From Cupriavidus oxalaticus (GTDB lineage: Bacteria; Pseudomonadota; Gammaproteobacteria; Burkholderiales; Burkholderiaceae): DNA of 64,000 nt. A program made the position numbers and the translations under genes. The notes under the pieces were generated by a model. The model was given only the letters and a program-made list of their open reading frames with translations. It made no database searches and was not told the origin of the DNA. The stretch lies in the NCBI RefSeq assembly GCF_004768545.1, contig NZ_CP038634.1:434001-498000 (forward strand). The letters are read 5' to 3'. Shown piece by piece: positions 45,752 to 54,476 of this stretch (its first letter is position 1; each line of letters starts with the position of its first letter).

Positions 45752-46060
45752 ATGAACAAGTTTGTCGCGACCGCGATCGCGCTCTGCCTCGGCGCTGCCT
45801 CGCTGGCTGTCCACGCGCAGGGTACCGGCAAGAAGCAGTTCGATCCGTATTCCCAGGGTGCCAAGTCGGGCGAGAAGTTCGACCCGTACTCCCAGGGTGC
45901 CAAGTCCGGCGACAAGTTCGACCCGTACAGCCAGGGCGCGAACAAGAGCACGCGCAGCGACCTGAACCCCGCCGCACCGGCCACCGAGCAGAAGCCGGCC
46001 AAGAAGTCGTCCAAGAAGTCGTCCAAGAAGAAGGCCGCTCCGGCGCAGGCTGCCAGCTGA
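45752..46060 (+). CDS. Small exported protein with three FDPYSQGA repeats and a Lys-rich tail
   Basis: A 102-residue protein with a signal peptide (cleavage near residue 23, VHA-QG). Three FDPYSQGA units start at about residues 30, 43 and 56, exactly 13 residues (39 bp) apart and joined by KSGEK/KSGDK. The tail is strongly basic (PAKKSSKKSSKKKAAP). AGGAGA precedes the ATG, and a strong terminator follows, so it is a separate transcription unit. Probably periplasmic; function unknown. Related in motif and period to the protein at 16545-16898. Confidence 0.85.
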   Translation: MNKFVATAIALCLGAASLAVHAQGTGKKQFDPYSQGAKSGEKFDPYSQGAKSGDKFDPYSQGANKSTRSDLNPAAPATEQKPAKKSSKKSSKKKAAPAQAAS

Positions 46061-46080
46061 ACCGCAACGGCTCCGACGAA

Positions 46081-46107
46081 AAAACCCGCCGAGGCGGGTT
46101 TTTTTGC
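46081..46107 (+). terminator. Rho-independent terminator after the FDPYSQGA-repeat gene
   Basis: A 9-bp stem AAAACCCGC/GCGGGTTTT with a 4-base loop followed by further T residues. It may also terminate the convergent gene from the other side. Confidence 0.9.
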
Positions 46108-46152
46108 GCCCTGCGCAGGCCAAAGCCTGCTCAAAGCCGTTCCGAAGCCCGT

Positions 46153-47058
46153 TCAAGGCATCTGCGTGTCGCGCTCCAGCGCGGTGACGTCGATGCGCTG
46201 CACCTTGCCATCCTGCCTCACCTCGGTGCGCAGCACGAAGGCATCGGACGGGCAGTACCAGTCGGTCACATGCATCACCGAAGGCTCGACCTGCACCACT
46301 TCCTCGCCCACCAGCACAGGCCCCAGCGACGTGCGCTTCTCATAGGTGATCGGCAGGCACTCCTTGCGCCCCATGACGGTCTCGATCATCTGGCGGCGGC
46401 CAACCTGGCGCGAGCCGATGTGGATCGACGCATGCAGCGCGCGCATGGTGCTGACCACTTCGCCGGAGCCGAGCGGGTAGACCTTGAGCGATACGCTGGA
46501 CTGGAACGTCTCGCCGTCGAGCGTGCTGCCTTCGCGCAACTCCAGGCCGGCGTAGTTGAAGACGCCCTTGCCCCGGAACGAGGCTTCGCCGTACATGCGC
46601 GCATAGCGGGCCCGGGCGTTGATGATGGCATGCTGGCTTTCGATGCTGGTCTCGTCATTCGGCGTGCGCCGGTCGATCACGACCTCATGCACCTGCTCCA
46701 TGATCACCGGCGGCCCCATCAGCGCCGACATCGCGGACTTGGAGCTGACCGTCAGCTGCGCGCGGCATCCGGATGCGCTGCGGCCGACGTCGCGCAGCGT
46801 CATGCGGATCGACATCGGCAGGGCGCCGTCGCCCTCCATCTGCACATGCGAGCCGGAACGGAACCAGGGCGCGTTGCAGAGCACCGCCGCTGCCGACGCG
46901 GCCATCTGCGTGGCGGCCACCTGCGCCGCGGCGCTGACCGCGGTCGCGGCGGCAGCGCCGGCGGGCGCGGCCGGCTGTGCCGCCGCCGGCATGGCCAGAC
47001 ACAGGCCTGCCAGCGCGGCAAGATTTGCAAGCCGGTATTGCTGCGCCTTTGTCTTCAC
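46153..47058 (-). CDS. Exported protein of unknown function
   Basis: A 301-residue protein with a signal peptide (MKTKAQQYRLANLAALAGLCLAMPAAA-QP). An Ala-rich linker (about residues 28-60) precedes a soluble domain of ~240 residues rich in beta strands (MSIRMTLRDVGRSASGCRAQL, GEASFRGKGVFNYAGLELREG, SVSLKVYPLGSGEVVSTMRAL) with a few Cys that could form disulfides. Probably periplasmic. I do not recognise the family. It is convergent with the FDPYSQGA-repeat gene and divergent from the HdeD-like gene. Confidence 0.72.
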   Translation of the reverse strand: MKTKAQQYRLANLAALAGLCLAMPAAAQPAAPAGAAAATAVSAAAQVAATQMAASAAAVLCNAPWFRSGSHVQMEGDGALPMSIRMTLRDVGRSASGCRAQLTVSSKSAMSALMGPPVIMEQVHEVVIDRRTPNDETSIESQHAIINARARYARMYGEASFRGKGVFNYAGLELREGSTLDGETFQSSVSLKVYPLGSGEVVSTMRALHASIHIGSRQVGRRQMIETVMGRKECLPITYEKRTSLGPVLVGEEVVQVEPSVMHVTDWYCPSDAFVLRTEVRQDGKVQRIDVTALERDTQMP

Positions 47059-47257
47059 ATGAATCCCTGTCTAGAATGTCTTGGCGCCCCCGATAGCGCC
47101 CGGCCTGCCAGACGACCGCCTGGTCACTCAGATTATTCGTGTTTTTCGTGCAAGTGGCTATCTCGCTGATAACTTATCGGCGGCCCGCACCACCGTCCGC
47201 GATCGCCGGGCTGTTTCCGTGCACCGGCCCCCCGCGCGCGGGCCCATAGGAGGTTCC

Positions 47258-47821
47258 ATGCTTCAGTACTACGCGAAACTATGGTGGGTGGTCGCCCTGC
47301 GCGGCCTGTTTGCGCTGGTATTCGGCGTCTGCGCGTTCTTCGCGCCGATCGCCACGCTGGCCGCGCTGGTGATCGTGTTCGGCGCGTTTGCCGCGGCCGA
47401 CGGGCTGATGGCGCTGGTCATGGCCATCTCCGGCAAGGACCGCGAGACCAGCGACCGCTGGATCCTTGCGCTGCAGGGCCTGCTCGGTCTCGGCGTGGGC
47501 GCGCTGACGTGGTTCAGCCCGGCCATCACCGCGCTGTCGCTGCTGGTCTATATCGCGGTATGGTCGCTGGCCACCGGCGTGCTGCAGATCGTCGCGGCGA
47601 TCCGGCTGCGCAAGGAGATTCCCAACGAATGGTGGCTGATCCTGACCGGGCTGGTCAGCATCGCCTTTGCCTTCCTGGTGCTGTGGCAGCCGCTGGCGGG
47701 GGCGCTGGCGGTGCTGTGGATGATCGGCGCCTGGGCCATCGTGTGCGGCGTCCTGCTGCTCGGCGTCGCGTTCCGCCTGCGCCGCGCGCGTCCTGCCGCG
47801 GCAGGCATCCAGGCGGCCTGA
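47258..47821 (+). CDS. HdeD-family membrane protein (DUF308)
   Basis: A 187-residue integral membrane protein with six hydrophobic segments and the HdeD/DUF308 pattern: WWVVALRGLFALVFGVCAFFAP, ...WFSPAITALSLLVYIAVWSLATGVLQIVAAIRLRKEI, WQPLAGALAVLWMIGAWAIVCGVLLL. HdeD is linked to acid stress in E. coli; the molecular role is unclear. TAGGAGGT at 47247-47254 sets the start. A GC-rich hairpin follows the stop, so it probably is not in the arn transcript. Confidence 0.88.
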   Translation: MLQYYAKLWWVVALRGLFALVFGVCAFFAPIATLAALVIVFGAFAAADGLMALVMAISGKDRETSDRWILALQGLLGLGVGALTWFSPAITALSLLVYIAVWSLATGVLQIVAAIRLRKEIPNEWWLILTGLVSIAFAFLVLWQPLAGALAVLWMIGAWAIVCGVLLLGVAFRLRRARPAAAGIQAA

Positions 47822-47830
47822 ACGCCATCC

Positions 47831-47850
47831 GGCGGGCCCACCGGCCCGCC
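47831..47850 (+). terminator. Hairpin after the HdeD-like gene
   Basis: A perfect 8-bp stem GGCGGGCC/GGCCCGCC with a CACC loop, 9 bp after the stop codon; no U-tract. The rest of the 284-bp spacer to arnT shows no gene and should contain the arn promoter, which I could not pinpoint. Confidence 0.5.
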
Positions 47851-48105
47851 CGCCGCTGGCTTTGCGACTGACGGGTCACCCCGACACCGTGCTACCATTG
47901 CCCGCCGCGCGTGCCCACGCGGCGGCTTTGGCCTCCCATGCGCCTGGCAGCCGCATCGGCGCGGCCATCCCGCATGACTTGCGGCTGGTTCTGAAAAAGC
48001 CGCCAGCGCCTGTCCACCAACGGACCGCGCAATGCGTTGTGATGGCTTGCCGTCGTCGTGCACCCACGCAAGACCATCCCAATCCGTCGTTTTTCCAGGA
48101 GCTCC

Positions 48106-49845
48106 ATGCGTAGTTCATCGACCTCGCGGTATGCCGGGCTGTCAGTAGGTGCCACCACCACCAGTGCCGTCGTGCTGGTCAGCCTCGCCATCCTGCTGGT
48201 CTGGTTCGGCACGCTCGACATGCGCCACCTGCTGCGCTCGGACGAGGGCCGCTACGCCGAAATCGCGCGCGAAATGTTTGTCACCGGCGACTGGGTGACG
48301 ATCCGCTACCACGAGCTCAAGTACTTCGAGAAGCCGCCCTTCCACCTGTGGGTGACCACGCTGGCCTATACGCTGTTCGGCGTCGGCGACTGGCAGGCGC
48401 GCCTGTGCGTGGCGTTGTCCGGCCTGCTTGGCCTGGGCGCAACCATGCTGGCCGCGGCGCGGTGGTATGGGCAGCGCGTGGCGCTGCTGGCCGGGCTGGC
48501 GCTGGTGGCGGCGCCGATGTGGAATGTCGCCGGGCATTTCAATTCGCTGGACATGACCCTGGCGGGAGCGATGGCGTGCGTGCTGGCCTGCATGCTGATT
48601 GCGCAGCACCCGCACGCCACGCCCGCCGCGCGCCGCAACTGGATGCTGGCTTGCTGGGCCGCCATGGGCGTGGCGGTGCTGGTCAAGGGGCTGGTCGGGC
48701 TGGCGCTGCCCGGCCTGGTGCTGGTGGTCTATACCGTCGCCACGCGCGATTTTGGCCTGTGGCGCAGGCTCCATGTGCTGGCCGGCATGGCGGTGCTGCT
48801 CGCGGTCACCGTGCCGTGGTTCTGGCTGGTGTCGGTGCGCAACCCTGAATTCCCGCATTTCTTCTTTATCCACGAGCACTGGCAGCGCTACACCTCGAAC
48901 GTTCACCAGCGCGAAGGCAAGATCTGGTTCTTCGTGCCGCTGCTGCTGGCCGGATTCCTGCCCTGGCTGGGGCTGGCGCCACAGATGTGGCAGGCGGTGC
49001 GCGAGCGCGCCGGCGTCGCGCGCGGCACTACGCCGCGGCCGTTCCAGCCCGCGCTGCTGGCGGCGCTGTGGGCCGCGGCGATCTTCGTGTTCTTCAGCCT
49101 GTCCGGCTCCAAGCTGCCGGGCTATATCGTGCCGATCTTCCCGGCGCTGGCGCTGCTGGCGGGCGTGGCGCTGGACACGGTCACGGAACGCGCGTGGCGC
49201 TGGCAGGTCAATGCCGTGATTGCGCTGGCGGTCATCGGGCTGCTGGCGTGCCCCTTCGTCGCCATGCTGGACAAGCCAAGCACGCCCAATGCCGTGTACC
49301 GCGAATTCACCCTGTGGATCGCCATTGCCTTTGCCATCATGCTGGCCGGGGCCATCGCTGCGCGGCGGCTGCTGCGCACGCGCGGCGTATTTCCCAGCAT
49401 TGTGGTGTACGCGCTGGCGATGTTCGCCTGCTGCACGGTGGCGCTGCGTGGCCACGAGGCGATGGGGCGGCCCGGCTCCGGCGCGGACCTGGCGCCGGCG
49501 ATCAATGCAGTGCTGACGCCGCAGATGCCGCTGTACAGCGTCGGCATGCTGGACCATACGCTGCCGTTTTACCTGCGCCGCACTGCCATCATGGTCGCGC
49601 ATCAGGACGAACTGGAATTCGGCATCGGCCAGGAGCCGCAGAAGTGGATCCCCACCATCGACGGCTTTATCTCGCGCTGGCAGGACGGCCAGCGCGCCGT
49701 GGCGATCATGATGCCCGAGACCTACAAGATGCTGGCGGCGCGCGGCGTGCCGATGCACCGGATCGGCGGCGATCGCCGGCGCGTGGCGGTCGCCAACTTC
49801 GCCCTGCCGGGCGAAGGCCCGCACGCGCCATCCCAAGGACAGTAA
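48106..49845 (+). CDS. arnT: ArnT-like lipid A aminoarabinose transferase (GT83/PMT family)
   Basis: A 579-residue inner-membrane glycosyltransferase with about 12 membrane segments and the ArnT features DEGRYAEIAREMFVTGDWVTIRYHELKYFEKPPFHLWV (catalytic loop Asp/Glu), VLVKGLVGLALPG and FFSLSGSKLPGYIVPIFPALALL. It moves L-Ara4N from undecaprenyl phosphate to lipid A phosphates on the periplasmic face, lowering surface negative charge. A CAGGAGCT ribosome-binding site precedes the ATG at 48106; a longer frame exists upstream. First gene of the arn operon here. Confidence 0.92.
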   Translation: MRSSSTSRYAGLSVGATTTSAVVLVSLAILLVWFGTLDMRHLLRSDEGRYAEIAREMFVTGDWVTIRYHELKYFEKPPFHLWVTTLAYTLFGVGDWQARLCVALSGLLGLGATMLAAARWYGQRVALLAGLALVAAPMWNVAGHFNSLDMTLAGAMACVLACMLIAQHPHATPAARRNWMLACWAAMGVAVLVKGLVGLALPGLVLVVYTVATRDFGLWRRLHVLAGMAVLLAVTVPWFWLVSVRNPEFPHFFFIHEHWQRYTSNVHQREGKIWFFVPLLLAGFLPWLGLAPQMWQAVRERAGVARGTTPRPFQPALLAALWAAAIFVFFSLSGSKLPGYIVPIFPALALLAGVALDTVTERAWRWQVNAVIALAVIGLLACPFVAMLDKPSTPNAVYREFTLWIAIAFAIMLAGAIAARRLLRTRGVFPSIVVYALAMFACCTVALRGHEAMGRPGSGADLAPAINAVLTPQMPLYSVGMLDHTLPFYLRRTAIMVAHQDELEFGIGQEPQKWIPTIDGFISRWQDGQRAVAIMMPETYKMLAARGVPMHRIGGDRRRVAVANFALPGEGPHAPSQGQ

Positions 49846-49864
49846 CTTTGCACCACCCGGCGCC

Positions 49865-50236
49865 ATGACGCTCTCGACTTTCCTGTTTATCGTTACCGGC
49901 GTGCTGCTCAACGCAGCCGCCCAACTGCTGCTCAAGGCCGGCGTCAACACCATCGGCGCGATCACGCTGGATCGCGGCACGCTGCTCGTCACGGCACTGC
50001 GCGTGCTGACCCAATGGCCGGTGCTGGCCGGCCTGACGCTGTACGTGGTCAGCGTCGGCGTGTGGATCGTGGGGCTGTCGCGCGTGGACGTGTCGGTCGC
50101 CTACCCGATGCTATCGCTCGGCTACGTGGTCAACGCGCTCGCCGCCTGGTGGCTGTTCGGCGAGATGATCGGTCCCTTGCGCGTGGCCGGCATCCTGCTG
50201 ATACTGGCTGGCGTCTTCCTGATCGCCCGTTCGTGA
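49865..50236 (+). CDS. SMR-type flippase subunit, ArnE/ArnF-like
   Basis: A 123-residue protein with four membrane helices of the small multidrug resistance/EamA half type (GVLLNAAAQLLLKAGV, VSVGVWIVGLSRVDVSVAYPMLSLGYVVNALAAWWLFGE). In E. coli ArnE and ArnF together flip undecaprenyl-phosphate-Ara4N across the inner membrane. Only one such gene is found here, 19 bp after arnT, so it may act as a homodimer. It cannot be named E or F with certainty. Confidence 0.85.
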   Translation: MTLSTFLFIVTGVLLNAAAQLLLKAGVNTIGAITLDRGTLLVTALRVLTQWPVLAGLTLYVVSVGVWIVGLSRVDVSVAYPMLSLGYVVNALAAWWLFGEMIGPLRVAGILLILAGVFLIARS

Positions 50237-50247
50237 CCGGGCTGTCC

Positions 50248-50301
50248 TGGCTTGCCTGGCCTGGCTTGCCTGGCCGGACTTGCCTGCCTGACTTGCCGAC
50301 C
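50248..50301. repeat. Four imperfect 13-14 bp tandem repeats between the SMR gene and arnB
   Basis: Units close to TGGCTTGCCTGGCC run at 50248-50261, 50262-50275, 50276-50288 and 50289-50301, decaying towards the right. They fill most of the only sizeable gap (102 bp) inside the arn operon. Confidence 0.7.
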
Positions 50302-50338
50302 GGAACCGATTCTTCGCGGATTTTTCGTTTTTTAGCCC

Positions 50339-51511
50339 ATGACTGCTCCCGCTTCCGAGTTCCTGCCCTTTGTCCGGCCTGAAATCGATGCCGCCGCCAT
50401 TGCCGATGTCGGCAGGGTGCTGGCGTCCGGCTGGATCACCTCCGGGCCGAAGATGCAGGCCTTCGAGGCCGCGCTGTCTGACCTGTTCGGCGGACGCCCG
50501 GTGCGCACCTTCGCCAACGGCTCGGCGACGATGGAAATCGCGCTGCGCATTGCGGATATCGGCCCTGGCGATGAAGTCATCACTACCCCGATCACCTGGG
50601 TCGCCACCGCCAACGTGGTGATCGCGGTCGGCGCGCGCCCGGTGTTCGTCGACATCGACCCGCGCACGCGCAACCTGGACCTGGACGCGGTCGAGGCGGC
50701 CATCACGCCGCGCACGCGCGCGATCATGCCGGTGTACCTGTCGGGCCTGCCGGTCGACATGGACCGCCTCTACGCCATCGCATCGAAGCATGGCCTGCGC
50801 GTGATCGAAGACGCCGCCCAGGCGATCGACTCGCGCTGGCGGGGCCAGCGCATCGGCGCGTTCGGCGACCTGGTCAGCTTCAGCTTCCAGGCCAACAAGA
50901 ACATCACCACCATCGAGGGCGGCTGCCTGGTGATGAACACGCCGGAAGAAGCGGTGCGCGCCGAGCGCCTGCGGCTGCAGGGCGTGATCCGCACCGGCAT
51001 GGACGGCATGGACGTGGAAGAACCCGGCGGCAAGTTCAACCTGACCGACGTCAATGCCGCCGTCGGCCTGGCCCAGCTCGAAAAGCTCGACACCATTACC
51101 GCACGCCGCGCCGAACTGGCCGAGGCCTACTTCCGCTGCGCCGCCGACCATGGCCTCGCCGACCTGGGCATCGAGCTGCCGCAGCCGCTCGATGCCCAGG
51201 CCGCCACCACCAACTGGCACATGTTCCAGGTGGTGCTGCCGACCGAACGCCTGCAGGGCGGTCCGGCGCAGGCGCGCCGGCAGGTCATGGAAGCCCTGCG
51301 CGAGCGTGGCATCGGCACCGGCGTGCACTACCCGCCCATCCATCTTTTTACCTACTACCGCTCGCTCGGCTGGCGCGAGGGCATGCTGCCGCATGCCGAA
51401 CGCATCGGGCGCGGCATCGTCACGCTGCCGCTGTTCCCCGCGATGCAAGCCGCCGACGTCGAGCGGGTCTGCGCAACCCTCAGCGAAACATGCAAACGTC
51501 TCTCCACATGA
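50339..51511 (+). CDS. arnB: UDP-4-amino-4-deoxy-L-arabinose aminotransferase ArnB
   Basis: A 390-residue PLP enzyme of the DegT/DnrJ/EryC1 family that aminates UDP-L-Ara4O with glutamate. Markers: LASGWITSGPKMQAFE, NGSATMEIALRI, the PLP lysine in SFQANKNITTIEGGCLV, and GIGTGVHYPPIHLFTYYRSLG. It lies after a 102-bp gap with tandem repeats and overlaps arnC by ATGA (51508-51511). Confidence 0.94.
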   Translation: MTAPASEFLPFVRPEIDAAAIADVGRVLASGWITSGPKMQAFEAALSDLFGGRPVRTFANGSATMEIALRIADIGPGDEVITTPITWVATANVVIAVGARPVFVDIDPRTRNLDLDAVEAAITPRTRAIMPVYLSGLPVDMDRLYAIASKHGLRVIEDAAQAIDSRWRGQRIGAFGDLVSFSFQANKNITTIEGGCLVMNTPEEAVRAERLRLQGVIRTGMDGMDVEEPGGKFNLTDVNAAVGLAQLEKLDTITARRAELAEAYFRCAADHGLADLGIELPQPLDAQAATTNWHMFQVVLPTERLQGGPAQARRQVMEALRERGIGTGVHYPPIHLFTYYRSLGWREGMLPHAERIGRGIVTLPLFPAMQAADVERVCATLSETCKRLST

Positions 51512-52485
51512 GCCCGGTCGAAGTCTCGGTAGTCATTCCGGTCTACAACGAAGAAGACGGGCTGCAAGCCCTGTTCGACCGCCTCTATCCGGCGCTGGAT
51601 GGCCTCGGCGACTCTTACGAGATCATCTTCATCAACGACGGCAGCACCGACCGCTCTGCGGCGCTGCTGGCCACGCAGTTCCACAAGCGCCCGGACGTGA
51701 CCCGGGTGGTGCTGTTCAACGGCAACTTCGGCCAGCATATGGCGATCCTGGCGGGCTTCGAGCATACCCGCGGCAGGATCGTGATCACCCTCGACGCCGA
51801 CCTGCAGAACCCGCCGGAAGAAATCCCGCGCCTGGTCGAAGCGATGCGCGCCGGCCATGACTACGTCGGCACCATCCGCCGCCAGCGCAACGACACCGCA
51901 TTCCGCCGCTACGCGTCGCGCGCGATGAACCGGCTGCGCGAGCGCATCACCAAGATCCGCATGACGGACCAGGGCTGCATGCTGCGCGCCTATGACCGCA
52001 ACGTGATCGACACCATCAACGCGTGCCGCGAGGTCAACACCTTCATCCCCGCGCTGGCCTACACCTTCGCGTCGAATCCCATCGAGATCGAGGTCGGCCA
52101 CGAGCAGCGCCATGCGGGTGAATCGAAATATTCGCTGTACCAGCTGATCCGCCTGAATTTCGACCTGGTGACCGGCTTCTCGATCGTGCCGCTGCAGTGG
52201 TTCTCGGCGATCGGCACGATCCTGTCGCTGTTCTCCGGCGTGCTGTTCGTGATGCTGCTGGTGCGCCGCTTTGTACTCGGCTCGGAAGTGCAGGGGGTGT
52301 TCACGCTGTTCGCCATGAACTTCTTCCTGATCGGCATCCTGCTGTTCGGCGTGGGCCTGCTGGGCGAGTACGTCGGCCGCATCTACCAGGAAGTGCGCGG
52401 CCGCCCGCGCTACCGCATCCAGGCGGTGCTGGAAAAGGCCGACCCGGCGCACGCCGCACTGGGCCGCAAGGGCCGGGAGCCATGA
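51508..52485 (+). CDS. arnC: Undecaprenyl-phosphate Ara4FN transferase ArnC
   Basis: A 325-residue GT2 enzyme that moves formylated aminoarabinose from UDP to undecaprenyl phosphate. The catalytic domain has VSVVIPVYNEEDGL, IIFINDGSTDRS and ITLDADLQNPPEEIPRLVEA (DAD and DLQNPP motifs). Two C-terminal membrane helices (about residues 230-285) anchor it. An upstream ATG at 51490 is possible, but the ATG at 51508 makes the ATGA overlap with arnB and fits the length of E. coli ArnC (322). Confidence 0.94.
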   Translation: MSPVEVSVVIPVYNEEDGLQALFDRLYPALDGLGDSYEIIFINDGSTDRSAALLATQFHKRPDVTRVVLFNGNFGQHMAILAGFEHTRGRIVITLDADLQNPPEEIPRLVEAMRAGHDYVGTIRRQRNDTAFRRYASRAMNRLRERITKIRMTDQGCMLRAYDRNVIDTINACREVNTFIPALAYTFASNPIEIEVGHEQRHAGESKYSLYQLIRLNFDLVTGFSIVPLQWFSAIGTILSLFSGVLFVMLLVRRFVLGSEVQGVFTLFAMNFFLIGILLFGVGLLGEYVGRIYQEVRGRPRYRIQAVLEKADPAHAALGRKGREP

Positions 52486-53414
52486 TGCGCGCTGTCGTCT
52501 TCGGCTACCACAATGTCGGCGACCGCTGCCTGCGCGTGCTGCATGCGCGCGGCGTGGAAGTGGCGCTGGTCATCACGCACCGCGACCGTCCCGACGAGAA
52601 CATCTGGTTCCGCCGTGTCGCGGACACCGCCGCGGAGCTAGGCCTTCCCTTTATCTACGGCGAGGATCCTGCCGATCCCGCGATCGCGCAGGCAGTGCGC
52701 GACGCGCGCCCGGACGTGATCTTTTCCTTCTACTACCGCGCGATGATTCCGGCGGCAGTGCTGGCGCTGGCTCCTGGCGGCGCCTTCAACATGCACGGCT
52801 CGCTGCTGCCGAAGTACCGCGGCCGCGTGCCGGTGAACTGGGCGGTGCTGCACGGCGAGACCGAAACCGGCGCAACGCTGCATGCAATGGAAGCGAGGCC
52901 GGATGCGGGCTATATCGTCGACCAGACCGCCGTGCCGATCCTGCCGGACGACACCGCCGGCGAAGTCTTCGAAAAGGTCACGGTGGCCGCCGAACAGACC
53001 CTGTGGCGCGCGTTGCCGGCGATGATCGCCGGGCAGACGCCGCAGCGGCCCAACCGGCTTGCGGAAGGCAGCTATTTCTCCGGGCGCAGGCCGGAAGACG
53101 GCCGCATCGACTGGAGCCAGCCGGCTGCGAGCGTCTACAACCTCATCCGCGCGGTCGCGCCGCCCTACCCCGGCGCATTCACCGAGGTGGCCGGACAGCG
53201 CTTTATCGTGGCGCGGGCGCGCCGCCTCCAGGCCGGCAGCGCACCCGCCGGCTTGCCGCCCGGCCTGCACGTGCAGGCCGGCAGGCTGCTTGGCCTGTGC
53301 GGCGATGGCGGTGCGGTGCTCGTGACCGAATTGCTGGCGCATGACGGGGCGCTGGTCACGCCCGATACCTTTTCCCAGATTCTCAGAAAACAAACCAACG
53401 AGGAAAACCGATGA
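52482..53414 (+). CDS. UDP-Ara4N formyltransferase (stand-alone ArnA N-domain)
   Basis: A 310-residue protein equal to the formyltransferase half of E. coli ArnA. It formylates UDP-L-Ara4N with 10-formyl-THF. Active-site residues are visible in FNMHGSLLPKYRGRVPVNWA (Asn and His) and RPDAGYIVDQ (Asp). Here it is a separate gene, not fused to the dehydrogenase. The ATG overlaps the arnC stop (ATGATG) and its own stop overlaps the next ATG. Confidence 0.93.
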   Translation: MMRAVVFGYHNVGDRCLRVLHARGVEVALVITHRDRPDENIWFRRVADTAAELGLPFIYGEDPADPAIAQAVRDARPDVIFSFYYRAMIPAAVLALAPGGAFNMHGSLLPKYRGRVPVNWAVLHGETETGATLHAMEARPDAGYIVDQTAVPILPDDTAGEVFEKVTVAAEQTLWRALPAMIAGQTPQRPNRLAEGSYFSGRRPEDGRIDWSQPAASVYNLIRAVAPPYPGAFTEVAGQRFIVARARRLQAGSAPAGLPPGLHVQAGRLLGLCGDGGAVLVTELLAHDGALVTPDTFSQILRKQTNEENR

Positions 53415-54463
53415 AAAAGGTCCTGATTCTCGGCGTCAACGGCTTCATCGGCCATCACCTGACGCGCCGCATCCTGGAAACCACGCCGTGGGAGGTCTAC
53501 GGCATGGACATGAACACGGACCGCCTGGGCGACCTCGTCGATCACCCGCGCATGCACTTCTTCGAAGGTGACATCACCATCAACAAGGAGTGGATCGAGT
53601 ACAACATCCGCAAGTGCGACGTGGTGCTGCCGCTGGTCGCCATCGCCACGCCGGCCACCTACGTGCGCCAGCCGCTGCGCGTGTTCGAGCTGGATTTCGA
53701 GGCCAACCTGCCGATCGTGCGCGCCGCGGTCAAGTACGGCAAGCACCTGGTGTTCCCGTCGACCTCGGAGGTCTACGGCATGTGCAGCGACGAGGAGTTC
53801 GACCCGGAAGCCTCGCCGCTGGTCTACGGCCCGATCAACAAGCCGCGCTGGATCTATGCCTGCTCCAAGCAACTGATGGACCGCGTGATCCACGCCTACG
53901 GCATGGAGCAAGGGCTGAACTACACGCTGTTCCGCCCCTTTAACTGGATCGGCGCGGGCCTGGACTCGATCTTCGAGTCGAAGGAAGGCTCGTCGCGCGT
54001 GGTGACGCAGTTCCTCGGCCATATCGTGCGCGGCGAGCCGATCAGGCTGGTCGACGGCGGCGCGCAGAAGCGCGCGTTTGCCGATATCTCGGACGGCATC
54101 GGCGCGCTGATGCGCATCATCGAGAACCCGAGCGGCATCGCCAGCGGCAAGATCTTCAATATCGGCAATCCGGCCAACATCCATTCGGTGCGCGAGCTGG
54201 CCGAGATGATGCTGAAGATGGCCGCGGACTACCCCGAATACGCCGAGGAGGCGCGCAAGACGCAGATCGTCGAAACCTCGTCGGGCGACTTCTACGGCAA
54301 GGGCTACCAGGACGTGCAGCACCGCGTGCCGAAGATCGACAACACCGTCGAAGAGCTGGGCTGGAAGCCCGAGGTCACGATGGAGCAGTCGCTGCGCCGC
54401 ATCTTCGAGGCGTATCGCTGCAAGGTGGTCGAGGCCCGCACGCTGGTCGACTCGGCCAACTGA
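53411..54463 (+). CDS. UDP-glucuronate oxidative decarboxylase (stand-alone ArnA C-domain)
   Basis: A 350-residue SDR-family enzyme equal to the C-terminal half of ArnA. It converts UDP-glucuronate to UDP-L-Ara4O with NAD+. Markers: GVNGFIGHHL (NAD loop), PSTSEVYGM, YACSKQLMDRVIHAYG (YxxxK) and FRPFNWIGAGLDSI. Start ATGA overlaps the formyltransferase stop. The two halves are adjacent but separate, and in the same order as in the fused ArnA. Confidence 0.94.
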   Translation: MKKVLILGVNGFIGHHLTRRILETTPWEVYGMDMNTDRLGDLVDHPRMHFFEGDITINKEWIEYNIRKCDVVLPLVAIATPATYVRQPLRVFELDFEANLPIVRAAVKYGKHLVFPSTSEVYGMCSDEEFDPEASPLVYGPINKPRWIYACSKQLMDRVIHAYGMEQGLNYTLFRPFNWIGAGLDSIFESKEGSSRVVTQFLGHIVRGEPIRLVDGGAQKRAFADISDGIGALMRIIENPSGIASGKIFNIGNPANIHSVRELAEMMLKMAADYPEYAEEARKTQIVETSSGDFYGKGYQDVQHRVPKIDNTVEELGWKPEVTMEQSLRRIFEAYRCKVVEARTLVDSAN

Positions 54464-54476
54464 GCGCGCACCGCAG

